Origin: Paraescarpia echinospica
Taxonomy: Eukaryota; Annelida; Polychaeta; Sabellida; Siboglinidae
Direction: 5' to 3'
Assembly: GCA_020002185.1 (NCBI GenBank)
Contig: CM034533.1
Span: 73,558,805 to 73,622,804, forward strand
Length of the DNA: 64,000 nucleotides
Below, piece after piece: positions 1 to 12,900 of this stretch (within the stretch, counting starts at the first letter, position 1; each line of letters opens with the position of its first letter). A model generated the notes under the pieces. It worked only from the letters and a program-made list of their open reading frames with translations. It did not search any database and was not told where the DNA came from. A program made the translations under genes and the position numbers.

Positions 1-1216
1 CTGACGTCTTCACTGCTGAGTGGTGACATCAACTGACATCTTCACTACTCAGTGGTGACATCAACTGACGTCTTCACTACTGAGTGGTGACATCAACTGA
101 CGTCTTCACTGCTCAGTGGTGACATCAACTGACATCTTCACTACTCAGTGGTGACATCAACTGACATCTTCACTACTCAGTGGTAACATCAACTGACGTC
201 TTCACTGCTCAGTGGTGACATCAACTGACATCTTCACTGCTCAGTGGTGACATCAACTGACATCTTCACTACTCAGTGGTGACATCAACTGACGTCTTCA
301 CTGCTCAGTGGTAACATCAACTGACATCTTCACTGCTCAGTGGTGACATTAACTGATGCCTTCACTGCTCAGTGGTGACCTTAACTGATGCCTTCACTGC
401 TCAGTGGTGACATCAACTGACGTCTTCACTGCTCAGTGGTGACATCAACTGACATCTTCACTACTCAGTGGTGACATCAACTGACGTCTTCTCTGCTCAG
501 TGGTGACATCAACTGACATGTTCACTGCTCTGTGGTGACATTAACTGATGCCTTCACTGCTCAGTGGTGACATCAACTGACATCTTCACTACTCAGTGGT
601 GACATCAACTGACGTCTTCACTGCTCAGTGGGACATCAACTGACATGTTCACTGCTCTGTGGTGACATTAACTGATGCCTTCACTGCTCAGTGGTGACAT
701 CAACTGACATCTTCACTACTCAGTGGTGACGTCAACTGACGTCTTCACTGCTCAGTTGTGACATCAACTGACATCTTCACTACTCAGTGGTGACATCAAC
801 TGATGTCTTCACTGCTCAGTGGTGACATCAACTGACATCTTCACTGCTCAGTGGTGACATCAACTGACGTCTTCACTGCTCAGTGGTGACAGTAACTGAT
901 GCCTTCACTGCTCAGTGCTGACATCAACTGACGTCTTCACTACTCAGTGGTGACATCAACTGACATCTTCACTGCTCAGTGGTGACATCAACTGACATCT
1001 TCACTACTCAGTGGTGACATTAACTGATGCCTTCACTGCTCAGTGGTGACATCAACTGACATCTTCACTGCTCAGTGCTGACATCAACTGACGTCTTCAC
1101 TGCTCAGTGGTGACATCAACTGACATCTTCACTACTCAGTGGTGACATTAACTGATGCCTTCACTGCTCAGTGCTGACATCAACTGACGTCTTCACTACT
1201 CAGTGGTGACATCAAC
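1..1216. repeat. 32-bp minisatellite in DDRGK1 intron 4
   Basis: About 38 head-to-tail copies of a 32-bp unit run from the window edge to about 1216. The copies differ mainly by GAC(A/G)TC and CT(A/G)CTCAG variants. Many carry a TGACGTC-like core resembling a cAMP-response element, but this is simply part of the unit. The array lies downstream (minus strand) of DDRGK1 exon 4, so it is intronic. No coding potential is seen. Confidence 0.95.
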
Positions 1217-1233
1217 TATGGCAATCACAGGCA

Positions 1234-1492
1234 GTTCTTATATAGCGCAGTATCCAGTCCTTAGGACTGCTCAAAGCACTTTACACCCTGGCAGACTTGT
1301 TCAATCAAACTCCATCTCGACTTCTCTGGGAAGCATTCAGCCATGCTGCAATCAATGCGCAGACTAATCTTACACAAATATCCACCACTGTCTATAGCCA
1401 GGTACTCGTAGGGTTCGACACAGCAACACAGGATTCGAACCAGGGTTCTCTCGGTTGAGTCCAATGCTCTAGCTACTGCACCACTGCGCTCC
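1234..1492 (-). mobile_element. tRNA-derived SINE, copy A
   Basis: Read on the minus strand, the element opens with a tRNA-like head. It has a box A-like stretch GTGGTGCAGTAGCTAGAGC and a box B match, GGTTCGAATCC. A tRNA-unrelated body follows, ending in GCGCTATATAAGAAC. Three related copies (3129-3443, 18830-18962, 20266-20423) occur in this window, which defines the family. It sits in DDRGK1 intron 4. Confidence 0.85.
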
Positions 1493-1715
1493 ACTTTATT
1501 TATATTGTGCATGGCACAATTCATAAAAGTACAGCACACTTTCAAATTGCACACACGCACATAAACGCCCACATAAATTTACTATACATCAGTATTTTTT
1601 TTTAATATAATTTATGAATAGATGCTGAAGTAGCACTATACGTGTACACCACCCTCTCAGACTGACGGAATGACGTGGTTGTCATGTCTCTGTGTGGAGA
1701 ATTCTTGTCAATTAC

Positions 1716-3762
1716 CTTGGCAGTCTGTATCGCAGTCTCTCTTGCTTCCTCCTTCTTCCTCTGAGTCTCCCTCTTGGCTTCTCTCTTCTTTCTCTCTTCC
1801 CGCTCCTCCAACACGGCCTGCAACAGGGAGAGGCTCAGTAGGGCCTAACACATGTATGCATGAGCAGTGCACAGACACGCATGCATGGCATTACACAGAT
1901 AGGCATGGACACGCACCGACACAGAGACAGACATACGTACACACACTAGTGCACACGTGCAAGCATGCTCACAGCCTCACACCTGCATGCATGCAGACAA
2001 AAAAACACTCCCTCTCAATCTCACACACACCGCACAACACACGCATGCACGGACGCACGCACGCACACACACAGTATTATCTGCTAATGACTAACTAGTA
2101 AACGTGGCTGATGTTTGAGCCTCTGTTCCAGTTGTCGTCCTTGGTGCTGCAGATACCTGACTTTGACGCACACACCTCATCTGTTGCCTCCATAACTCTA
2201 TCCCTGGGACTACTTCACCTCTATCCCTGGGACTACTTCACCTCTATCCCTGGGACTACTTCACCTCTATCCCTGGGACTACTTCACCTCTATCCCTTGG
2301 ACTACTTCACCTCTATCCCTGGGACTACTTCACCTCTATCCCTGGGACTACTTCACCTCTATCCCTTGGACTACTTCACCTCTATCCCTGGGACTACTTC
2401 ACCTCTATCCCTGGGACTACTTCACCTCTATCCCTGGGACTACTTCACCTCTATCCCTGGGACTACTTCACCTCTATCCCTGGGACTACTTCACCTCTAT
2501 CTCTGGGACTAATTCACCTCTATCCCTGGGACTACTTCACCTCTATCTCTGGGACTACTTCACCTCTATCTCTGGGACTACTTCACCTCTATCTCTGGGA
2601 CTACTTCACCTCTATCTCTGGGACTACTTCACCTCTATCCCTGGGACTACTTCACCTCTATCCCTGGGACTACTTCACCTCTATCTCTGGGACTACTTCA
2701 CCTCTATCCCTGGGACTACTTCACCTCTATCTCTGGGACTACTTCACCTCTATCTCTGGGACTACTTTATGCACATGATCTACTATGGGAAGCCACAATT
2801 CTTAGATGATCTCAAAACAGCTATAACTGACAAAATATGTCTGACTACAGTCATCAAATTTGTCACACATGAAATTCATGTGTGACATGTCATTACATCA
2901 AATTCAAGATACAATTCAAGGTGGATGATCATGCAGGATGTTAAGCAACTAAATGTGTGCAATTTTCCGTCTCTCGACTTACCTCCCGCTGAGCCTTCTT
3001 TTCTGCCTTTGCCTCCAACTTACGCATCTTCTTAGCGCCTACCTTCCCCTCTGGCTGGGCTAGCACATCAAATAGCTCGGGCTCCTCTTCATCTAAAACA
3101 AATATTCATGGGAGTCTTAAAAAGTTAAGTTCTTATATAGCACAGTATCCAGTCGTTAGGACTGGTCAAAGTGCTTTAAACTTTATTCCCTGGTAGACCT
3201 GTTCATCGAATACCAACTCGGCTTCTCTAGGAAGCATTCAGCCATGCTGCAATTAATGCTCAAAGGCTATTTGTCCATAAATATTCACTACAGTCTATAG
3301 CCACGGTTAGCCAGAGCTGAGCTGAGTGAACTAGAGCAATGTAGAGTGAATGAACTTGCCCCAAATTCGACATGGCAGAACAGGATTCAAACCTGGGTTC
3401 TTTTGATTGAGTCCAATGCTCTAGCCACTGCCCCACTTCTCTAAAGTTGTCATCACGACAGTGATATTCACACAGAGGGATAAGACTGAGCTGAATACAG
3501 TTGTTAAGCAGTGACACAGTTGATGGTACAGACTAGTGGTCTGGCACTATGTCTACATTTTTTTGTTATACAACAAAGGGCTGTAGAAAATAATTCCTTA
3601 ATTAGTAGCCAACAAACCTTTAAAAACAACATAATCTCGAAATTAAAATACTGCAAGAGTAACAACCTTATCTTATCTCGAAATGATAAGGTTACCAACA
3701 AGGTGTCGATAAAACAGTACTAAAACTACAATATTTCATTAAATACTACATCTATATATAGG

Positions 3763-3802
<40 letters not shown>

Positions 3803-6163
3803 AAGGACTTAAAGGGGCACTGTATAGATTGCACTATTCCATGGCAGAAGTATATTGTCGGCCGACGCTTGGCCTCTGCGGCTATTTATAGAACAGTGAT
3901 TTATTTATTTAGTATTGTTAGTTTGCAACAGTGTATGTCATAAATAAATCCTTATTAACAACACAATCACTAGATTCAGCACACGGTTGTCTTGTGTTCC
4001 CGAGAACTAATGACGGCAAACATATCGCATGCACCACACTGTTCTATAAACACCCGCAGATGCCAAGCGTCGGCCAACAAAATACTTCTGCCGTGGAATA
4101 GCGCAATCTATACAGGGCCCCTTTAACTAGATTGTTTTCCCAGATATACAAAATAAACTTGTGTTATCTAATGATATGTTAATTTTGTTGTAGTTTCCGT
4201 GAAAAACATTCAGTAGGCAAGTGCAACTTTTAATGAAACTAACAAATACAATAATGAACGTGTTCTCTATGTACAGCAGTGACTGTTACATGAACTGAGA
4301 TGTAGTTTCACACAAAGATCTACCTGAGTCATTTGTTGCCATGGCAGCATGTAGCCTCTGTCTGGCACCCCTCCGTCGCCCCCCTGGCCCACTCTCCACT
4401 GCCACCGCCCTCCTTGGCACCTTCGGCTCATTCTCTGCTGCACTGCCAGTGGACCCTGTAACACAAAGAGACGTATCTTCTCTCTTAGAGGTGACACAAA
4501 GTGACATCTCTTATAGATGACGCATCATTCTCTGCTGCACTTCCCACAGCCGCTGTAACACAAAGTAACATACCGTAAAGGTGAATGTTACAAAACAAGT
4601 TTTTTTGTACAACTATGTCCCACTCCCCCATATGAATAACACATTTTGGGTCTAGGAGAGGCTTAGAATGAATGCACCACAAAGCCAGAGCATCTATCAC
4701 AGTTTCACTTCTTACTTACTTACTTATCTTCTTCATCCCTGATGGGACATAAGGTTTCGATAATGTCTCTCCACCGGGTTCGGTCTTTTGCAATGGACTG
4801 TGCCTCGCCCCACAAAAGCTTCACCTCAGCGAGTTCTGCTATCACTGTCCTATGCCAGGTGGTCTTTGGGAGTCTAGGCTTTCTCTTCCCAGGTGGTGTC
4901 CATCTCAGGGCGACTATAGGACTGCAGTCTTGACCTATTCTAAGGATGTGTGCAAGCCATCACAAGAGTCGGCGTTTGATCTCTAGGACCACTCTATTGC
5001 AGCTGGTCTTCTTATAGCGTTCCACACTGGATATTCTATTAGGCCAGAATGTCTGGCAGATCTTTCTCAGACATACATTGTGGAAGGCATTGATCTTTGC
5101 CATGTCCCCTGTTACCACTCGCCAGCACTCTGAGCCATAAAGTAAGATAGACTTCACATTACTGTTATAGAGCCTTATCTTTGTTTTCAAGCTATACTGC
5201 TTTGACTTCCAAATGGTCTAAGTTTGCAAAAGTGCAGTGGGCTTTCCCTAATCTTGCTTTGATGTCTTTTTGGGCTCCATTGTCTCTACTGATGAGACTA
5301 CCCAGGTACATAAAATCCTCTACAAACTCGTGGTTCACCATTAATGATAACAGGTGGAGTTGGTGTGGTGTTGATACACATCACTTGTGTTTTGGTGGTA
5401 CAGACCTCCTGTTGTAAGGTGCTTGCTTGCATTAAACAATTTTCACAAATTCTAAAATATTTTAAAACTCAAAGTTGGCAGTAATTTATGGGTTTTATTG
5501 CTGCGTTCCCATGGCATGGGCTCGTTTATATCATAAACACAACTTGGCGAACTGGAAAGTTCACGATCTTCTCCAGCTTACCACTTGTAAAACTTTATGC
5601 AAATGGGTCAAGTAGGGGTTACGAAGGAGTATTCATGGTATACACGAGGGGATTGGAACGCGACATATGTACCGTGGAAATGTCTTGTATCTCACGATTA
5701 TTTTATTTATGCGGTTATAAGATGTGTAATAATACTGATAGGCTAGCCAAGTACATGGCATAGGCATATCAGGCCATAACATTATGATTATTAACATATA
5801 TGCCTTTTACGTACATATGACATGTTGAATTGCAGTGAAAAGGGAATATAATCCCCATTTGTCGTAAAGTAGAAGCTACACGGTGGTGTCCTTTTCTAGA
5901 TAGAATACCGCGTGTTGGACATTACAATATGATCTGTCGAACTACACCCGTCGGAGTTGGCAGATTGATATGTGCCCTATTATCGCCCGGCAATGGCTAA
6001 CATATGCTGAGTAATTGCAAAGCTTGCGCATGTAGTTTACTTTCACATAAACAGTACGCTGGGCCTCAAACTTACGACTGGATGAAGATTTCCGCAGGAG
6101 CGTAACAAAAACGAGCAATATGATAACCAGGACAGCGCACGTAATATAAACAACAGGCTCCAT
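1716..6163 (-). CDS. DDRGK1: DDRGK domain-containing protein 1 homologue (exons 1-4; 3' part beyond window)
   Basis: Coding exons on the minus strand, joined in phase: 6163-6076 (88 nt), 4455-4324 (132), 3092-2983 (110) and 1817-1716 (102). Each has a GT donor and AG acceptor; the exon 1 donor is GTAAGT. Exon 1 encodes a short luminal start and a hydrophobic segment at about residues 4-23 (signal anchor), as expected for this ER membrane protein. Exon 2 gives an Arg/Gly-rich stretch ending ARQRLHAAMATNDS. Exons 3-4 give the acidic-then-basic segment with GAKKMRKLEAKAEKKAQRE and a long charged coiled coil. DDRGK1 (UFBP1) anchors the UFL1 ligase in the UFM1-conjugation pathway at the ER. The C-terminal PCI/winged-helix part with the DDRGK motif lies to the left of the window. 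The assignment rests on segment order and motifs, without a search. The introns hold SINEs, MITEs, a LINE piece and two minisatellites. Confidence 0.85.
1843..2075. repeat. CA/CATG-rich low-complexity tract
   Basis: Alternating purine-pyrimidine sequence rich in CACA, GCATGC and ACGCACGC, inside DDRGK1 intron 3. Such tracts can adopt Z-DNA and mutate by slippage. No gene is seen. Confidence 0.7.
2195..2767. repeat. 23-bp minisatellite in DDRGK1 intron 3
   Basis: About 25 copies of a 23-bp unit with core CTATCCCTGGGACTACTTCA; CCC/CTC and GGG/TGG variants distinguish units. Because 23 is not a multiple of three, any open frame repeats every 23 codons; the open frame here is an artefact of the repeat. 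The array lies between DDRGK1 exons 3 and 4. Confidence 0.95.
3129..3443 (-). mobile_element. tRNA-derived SINE, copy B
   Basis: Same family and orientation as the SINE at 1234. The right (5') end has the tRNA-like head with a mutated box B. The left (3') end has the GCGCTATATAAGAAC-type tail, here with a C-to-A change. It lies in DDRGK1 intron 2, just downstream of exon 3 coordinates. Confidence 0.8.
3755..3803. repeat. TA / GA microsatellite
   Basis: An (AT)n stretch runs directly into a (GA)n stretch of about 12 repeats, immediately left of the TTAA-flanked MITE. Confidence 0.9.
3813..4122. mobile_element. TTAA-flanked MITE with long terminal inverted repeats
   Basis: The outer ~90 bp at each end are imperfect inverted repeats. 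The left end begins AGGGGCACTGTATAGATTGC, the right end finishes CTATACAGGGCCCCT, and both arms share the TTCTATAAA and CCAAGCGTCGGCC segments. TTAA lies on each side (3809-3812 and 4123-4126), the target duplication typical of piggyBac-type transposases. No ORF is seen, so the element is non-autonomous. It lies in DDRGK1 intron 2. Confidence 0.8.
4502..4552 (-). pseudogene. Partial duplicate of the DDRGK1 exon 2 5' end
   Basis: Read on the minus strand, TTTGTGTTACAG occurs twice: before the assigned exon 2 (start 4455) and again before 4552. The two copies share GGxAGTGCAGCAGAGAATGA just downstream. The upstream copy continues for about 15 codons before losing similarity, with a possible GTCACT donor. 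It may be a dead duplicate or an alternative short exon. Only transcript data could tell. Confidence 0.45.
4707..5425 (-). pseudogene. LINE fragment: reverse-transcriptase C-terminal region
   Basis: The minus strand encodes the region after the RT catalytic core. It includes NSNVKSILLYGSECW and CLRKICQTFWPNRIS, plus an upstream YLGSLISRDNGAQKDI segment in another frame. These are hallmarks of invertebrate endonuclease/RT LINE polyproteins. At least one frame break separates the two blocks, near 5190. There is no full ORF, so this is a 5'-truncated dead copy in DDRGK1 intron 1. Confidence 0.75.
5501..5661. mobile_element. MITE (CTGCGTTCC...GGAACGC family), copy 1
   Basis: Terminal inverted repeats CTGCGTTCC and GGAACGC bound about 160 bp without an ORF. 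A second copy in the opposite internal orientation is at 32602-32761; the two share the ACTTGACC/GGTCAAGT and GTTCACxAACTTGG blocks. It lies in DDRGK1 intron 1. Confidence 0.65.
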
Positions 6164-6956
6164 TGCGAATGTGACCAAAGTCGGGGTACGTCACCGTTAC
6201 GAGAGCAACGCGGCGTATCTATATTTAGATCATTGTAGTTGTTTGTAAACATTTATCTTATTTTGTGGTATAACGTGGATACGCGTGGTCGTTAAACGGG
6301 GACTTGCATACTAATTGGAACTACACTGTATATAGATGGACAGGAACATGCATATATTGCACACATTCTAAATTAGAACAATGAATTATTTCATATTTAA
6401 ACTGTATAACAGGAAATTAGCACTTATGACGTAGGAAGTCAAGTTTTATCAGGATCAGTTGGAAGTAGATCTTTTTGTGGTCGTGCTGTATATGTAATAA
6501 TATGTTACAGTGTGGATACTGAACTGATGTTCCTGTGACACAATAATTTATAATGAGTTTCAATTTGGGACGTAAAAGAACCACTGAGGATGACAAGCAC
6601 ACTGGCAGTGACCACCCTCAGTGCCAACGTAGAAAGGTCAGCTTGACGATAATGTTCTGAAAAAGGCAGGCTAGTTGAATGAGACCTCATCAGATCATAA
6701 CATTGTAACCACAATATATACAGACTAGTCAGTTAATAGAACGTTGCCGACTGCTGGAAACAACTAGGAAACTAGGAAATACATTTCTTTAGTTCCTCGT
6801 TCAAATTAATTTTAATTTTTTGTTGATGTTGTGACTGAATTTTGATGGAGACATGCAGCCAAAACTAGTGATGAGAGTAAGGTAGAAAATATCCAGAACT
6901 CAGGAAAAGACCACATGAGAGATGAAATGACTGTACATATGAAGAGAGATTTGAGA
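6164..6956. other. Upstream flank of DDRGK1; no further gene seen
   Basis: This stretch should contain the DDRGK1 5' UTR and promoter, since the start codon is at 6163 on the minus strand. No clear TATA box, CpG cluster or other coding region was found. Only short spurious frames occur. Confidence 0.5.
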
Positions 6957-9900
6957 AGACTGGAGATGTAGACAGGAAACACCGGAGAAAGAACAGAACA
7001 AGTCTTACATTACTGTACCAGACATTCACCCCTATACAATAAGATTGGAGGAGATGGAGACAGGGGCTGTATATAGGAAACACTGGAGAAAGAACAGAAA
7101 AAGTTTTACAATACTGTACCAGACCCTCACCCCTATACAATAAGACTGGAGGAGATGGAGACAAGGGCTGTGGACAGGAAACACTGGAGAAAGAACAGAA
7201 CAATTGTCACATTACTGTACCAGACCCTCACCCCTATACAATAAGACTGGAAGAGATGGAGACAGGGGCTGTAGATAGCAAACACTGGAGAAAGAACAGA
7301 ACAAGTGTTACAATACTCTACCAGACCCTCACCCCTATACAATAAGACTGGAGGAGATGGAGACAGGGGCTGTGGACAGGAAACACTGAAGAAAGAACAG
7401 AACAATTGTCATATTACTGTACCAGACCCTCAGCCCTATACAATCAGACGGAACGAGATGGAGACAGGGGCTGTAGACAGGAAACATTGGAGATAGAACA
7501 GAACAATTGTTACATTACTGTACCAGACCCTCACACCTATACAATAAGACTGGAGGAGATGGAGACAGGGGCCGTGGACAGGAAACACTGGAGAAAGAAA
7601 AGAACAATTGTCACATTACTGTACCAGACCCTCACCCCTATACCATAAGACTGAAGGTGATGGAGACAGGGGCTGTGGACAGGAAACACTGGAGAAAGAA
7701 TAGAACAATTGTCACATTACTGTACCAGACCATCACCCCTATACAATAAGAATGGAGGAGATGGAGGCAGGGACTGTGGACAGGAAACACTGGAGAAAGA
7801 ACAGAACAATTGTCACATTACTGTACCAGACCCTCACCCCTATGCAACAAGACGGGAGGAGATGGAGACAGGGGTTGTGGACAGGAAACACTGGAGAAAG
7901 AATAGAACAATTGTCACATTACTGTACCAGACCCTCACCGCTATGCAATAAGACGGGAGGAGATGGAGACAGGGGCTGTGGACAGGAAACAATGGAGAAA
8001 GAACAGATCAGTTGTCACATTACTGTACCAGACCCTCACCCTTATACAATAAGACTGGAGGAGATGGAGACAGGGGCTGTAGACAGGAAACACTAGAGAA
8101 AGAACAGAACAAGTGTTACATTACTGTACCAGACCCTCACCCCTATACAATAAGACTGGAGGAGATGGAGACAGGGGATGTGGACAGGAAACACTGGAGA
8201 AAGAACAGAACAAGTGCTACAATACTGTACCAGACCCTCACCCCTATACAATAAGACTGGAGGAGATGGAGACAGGGGCTGTGGACAGGAAACACTGGAG
8301 AAAGAACAGAACAATTGTCACATTACTGTACCAGACCCTCACCCCTATACAATAAGACTGGAGGAGATGGAGACAGGGGCCGTGGACAGGAAACAGTGGA
8401 GAAAGAAAAGAACAATTGTCACATTACTCTACCAGACCCTCACCCCTATACCATAAGACTGAAGGTGATGGAGACAGGGACTGTGGACAGGAAACACTGG
8501 AGAAAGAACAGAACAAGTGCTACAATACTGTACTAGACCCTCACCCCTATACAATAAGACTGGTGGAGATGGAGACAGGGGCTGTGGACAGGAAACACTG
8601 GAGAAAGAACAGAACAAGTGTTACATTACTCTACCAGACCCTCACCCCTATACAATAAGACTGGAGGAGATGGAGACAGGGGCTGTAGACAGGAAACACT
8701 GGAGAAAGAATAGAACAATTGTCACATTACTGTACCAGACCCTCACCCCTATGCAACAAGACGGGAGGAGATGGAGACAGGGGCTGTGGACAGGAAACAC
8801 TGGAGAAAGAATAGAACAATTGTCACATTACTGTACCAGACCCTCACCCCTATACAATAAGACTGGAGGAGATGGAGACAGGGGCTGTGGACAGGAAACA
8901 TTGGAGAAAGAACGGAACAAGTGTTACATTACTGTACCTGACCCTCACTCCTATACAATAAGACTGGAGGAGAAGATGGAGACAGGGGCTGTGGACAGGA
9001 AACACTGGAGAAAGAACAGAACAAGTGTTACATTACTGTACCAGACCCTCACCCCTATACAATAAGACTGGAGGAGATGGAGACAGGGGCTGTGGACAGG
9101 AAACACTGAAGAAAGAACAGAACAATTGTCCCATTACTGTACCAGACCCTCACCCCTATGCAATAAGACGGGAGGAGATGGAGACAGGGGCTGTGGATAG
9201 GAAACACTGGAGAAAGAACAGAACAGTTGTCACATTACTGTACCAGACCCTCACCCTTATACAATAAGACTGGAGGAGATGGAGACAGGGCTGTAGACAG
9301 GAAACACTAGAGAAAGAACAGAACAAGTGTTACATTACTGTACCAGACCCTCACCCCTATACAATAAGACTGGAGGAGATGGAGACAGGGGCTGTGGACA
9401 GGAAACACTGGAGAAAGAACAGAACAAGTGCTACAATACTGTACCAGACCCTCACCCCTATACAATAAGACTGGAGGAGATGGAGACAGGGGCTGTGGAC
9501 AGGAAACACTGGAGAAAGAACAGAACAATTGTCACATTACTGTACCAGACCCTCACCCCTATACAATAAGACTGGAGGAGATGGAGACAGGGGCCGTGGA
9601 CAGGAAACAGTGGAGAAAGAAAAGAACAATTGTCACATTACTCTACCAGACCCTCACCCCTATACCATAAGACTGAAGGTGATGGAGACAGGGACTGTGG
9701 ACAGGAAACACTGGAGAAAGAACAGAACAAGTGCTACAATACTGTACCAGACCCTCACCCCTATACAATAAGACTGGTGGAGATGGAGACAGGGGCTGTG
9801 GACAGGAAACACTGGAGAAAGAACAGAACAAGTGTTACATTACTGTACCAGACCCTCACCCCTATACAATAAGACTGGAGGAGATGGAGACAGGGGCTGT

Positions 9901-12900
9901 AGACAGGAAACACTGGAGAAAGAATAGAACAATTGTCACATTACTGTACCAGACCCTCACCCCTATGCAATAAGACGGGAGGAGATGGAGACAGGGGCTG
10001 TGGACAGGAAACACTGGAGAAAGAATAGAACAATTGTCACATTACTGTACCAGACCCTCACCCCTATACAATAAGACTGGAGGAGATGGAGACAGGGGCT
10101 GTGGACAGGAAACATTGGAGAAAGAACGGAACAAGTGTTACATTACTGTACCTGACCCTCACTCCTATACAATAAGACTGGAGGAGAAGATGGAGACAGG
10201 GGCTGTGGACAGGAAACACTGGAGAAAGAACAGAACAAGTGTTACATTACTGTACCAGACCCTCACCCCTATACAATAAGACTGGAGGAGATGGAGACAG
10301 GGGCTGTGGACAGGAAACACTGAAGAAAGAACAGAACAATTGTCCCATTACTGTACCAGACCCTCACCCCTATGCAATAAGACGGGAGGAGATGGAGACA
10401 GGGGCTGTGGATAGGAAACACTGGAGAAAGAACAGAACAGTTGTCACATTACTGTACCAGACCCTCACCCTTATACAATAAGACTGGAGGAGATGGAGAC
10501 AGGGGCTGTAGACAGGAAACACTAGAGAAAGAACAGAACAAGTGTTACATTACTATACCAGACCCTCACCCCTATACAATAAGACTGGAGGAGATGGAGA
10601 CAGGGGCCGTGGACAGGAAACACTGGAGAAAGAAAAGAACAATTGTCACATTACTGTACCACACCCTCACCCCTATACCATAAGACTGGAGGAGATGGAG
10701 ACAGGCGCCATGGACAGGAAACAATGGAGAAAGAACAGATCAGTTGTCACATTATTGTACCAGACCCTCACCCTTATACAATAAGACTGGAGGAGATGGA
10801 GACAGGGGCTGTAGACAGGAAACACTAGAGAAAGAACAGAACAAGTGTTACATTACTGTACCAGACCCTCACCCCTATACAATAAGACTGGAGGAGATGG
10901 AGACAGGGGCCGTGGACAGGAAACACTGGAGAAAGAAAAGAACAATTGTCACATTACTCTACCAGACCCTCACCCCTATACCATAAGACTGAAGGTGATG
11001 GAGACAGGGACTGTGGACAGGAAACACTGGAGAAAGAACAGAACAAGTGCTACAATACTGTACCAGACCCTCACCCCTATACAATAAGACTGGAGGAGAT
11101 GGAGACAGGGGCTGTAGACAGGAAACACTGGAGAAAGAATAGAACAATTGTCACATTACTGTACCAGACCCTCACCCCTATGCAATAAGACGGGAGGAGA
11201 TGGAGACAGGGGCTGTGGACAGGAAACACTGGAGAAAGAATAGAACAATTGTCACATTACTGTACCAGACCCTCACCCCTATGCAACAAGACGGGAGGAG
11301 ATGGAGACAGGGGCTGTGGACAGGAAACACTGTAGAAAGAATAGAACAATTGTCACATTACTGTACCAGACCCTCACCCCTATGCAATAAGACGGGAGGA
11401 GATGGAGACAGGGGCTGTGGACAGGAAACACTGGAGAAAGAACAGAACAATTGTCACATTACTGTACCAGACCCTCACCCCTATGCAATAAGACTGGAGG
11501 AGATGGAGACAAGGGTTGTAGACAGGAAACACTGGAGAAAGAATAGAACAATTGTCACATTACTGTACCAGACCCTCACCCCTATGCAATAAGACGGGAG
11601 GAGATGGAGACAGGGGCTGTGGACAGGAAACACTGTAGAAAGAATAGAACAATTGTCACATTACTGTACCAGACCCTCACCCCTATGCAATAAGACGGGA
11701 GGAGATGGAGACAGGGGCTGTGGACAAGAAACAATGGAGAAAGAATAGAACAATTGTCCCATTACTGTACTAGACCCTCACCCCTGTACAATAAGACTGG
11801 AGGAGATGGAGACAGGGGCTGTAGACAGGAAACACTGGAGAAAGAACAGAGCAAGTGTTACATTAATGTACCAGACCCTCACCCCTATACAACAAGACTG
11901 GAGGAGATGGAGACAGGGGCTGTAGATAGGAAACACTGGTGAAAGAACAGAACAAGTGTTACATTAATGTACCAGACCCTCACCCCTATACAATAAGACT
12001 GGAGGAGATGGAGACAGGGGCTGTGGACAGGAGACACTGGAGAAAGAACAGAACAAGTGTTACATTACTGTACCAGACCCTCACCCCTATACAATAAGAC
12101 TGGAGGAGATGGAGACCGGGGCTGTGGACAGGAAACACTGGAGAAAGAACAGAACAAGTGCTACAATACTGTACCAGACCCTCACCCCTACACAATAAGA
12201 CTGGAGGAGATGGAGACAGGGGCTGTGGACAGGAAACACTGGAGAAAGAACAGAACAATTGTCCCATTACTATACCAGACCCTCACCCCTGTACAATAAG
12301 ACTGGAGGAGATGGAGACAAGGGTTGTAGACAGGAAACACTGGAGAAAGAATAGAACAATTGTCACATTACTGTACCAGACCCTCACCCCTATGCAATAA
12401 GACGGGAGGAGATGGAGACAGGGGCTGTGGACAGGAAACACTGTAGAAAGAATAGAACAATTGTCACATTACTGTACCAGACCCTCACCCCTATGCAATA
12501 AGACGGGAGGAGATGGAGACAGGGGCTGTGGACAAGAAACAATGGAGAAAGAATAGAACAATTGTCCCATTACTGTACTAGACCCTCACCCCTGTACAAT
12601 AAGACTGGAGGAGATGGAGACAGGGGCTGTAGACAGGAAACACTGGAGAAAGAACAGAGCAAGTGTTACATTAATGTACCAGACCCTCACCCCTATACAA
12701 CAAGACTGGAGGAGATGGAGACAGGGGCTGTAGATAGGAAACACTGGTGAAAGAACAGAACAAGTGTTACATTAATGTACCAGACCCTCACCCCTATACA
12801 ATAAGACTGGAGGAGATGGAGACAGGGGCTGTGGACAGGAGACACTGGAGAAAGAACAGAACAAGTGTTACATTACTGTACCAGACCCTCACCCCTATAC

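Noticed and set aside
1..1216. Possible CRISPR-like array
   Set aside because: Units are contiguous and near-identical with no unique spacers, and the genome is animal; it is a minisatellite.
1602..1823. Stand-alone small gene on the minus strand
   Set aside because: The meaningful part, 1716-1817, is DDRGK1 exon 4 with its own splice sites; the rest is intron.
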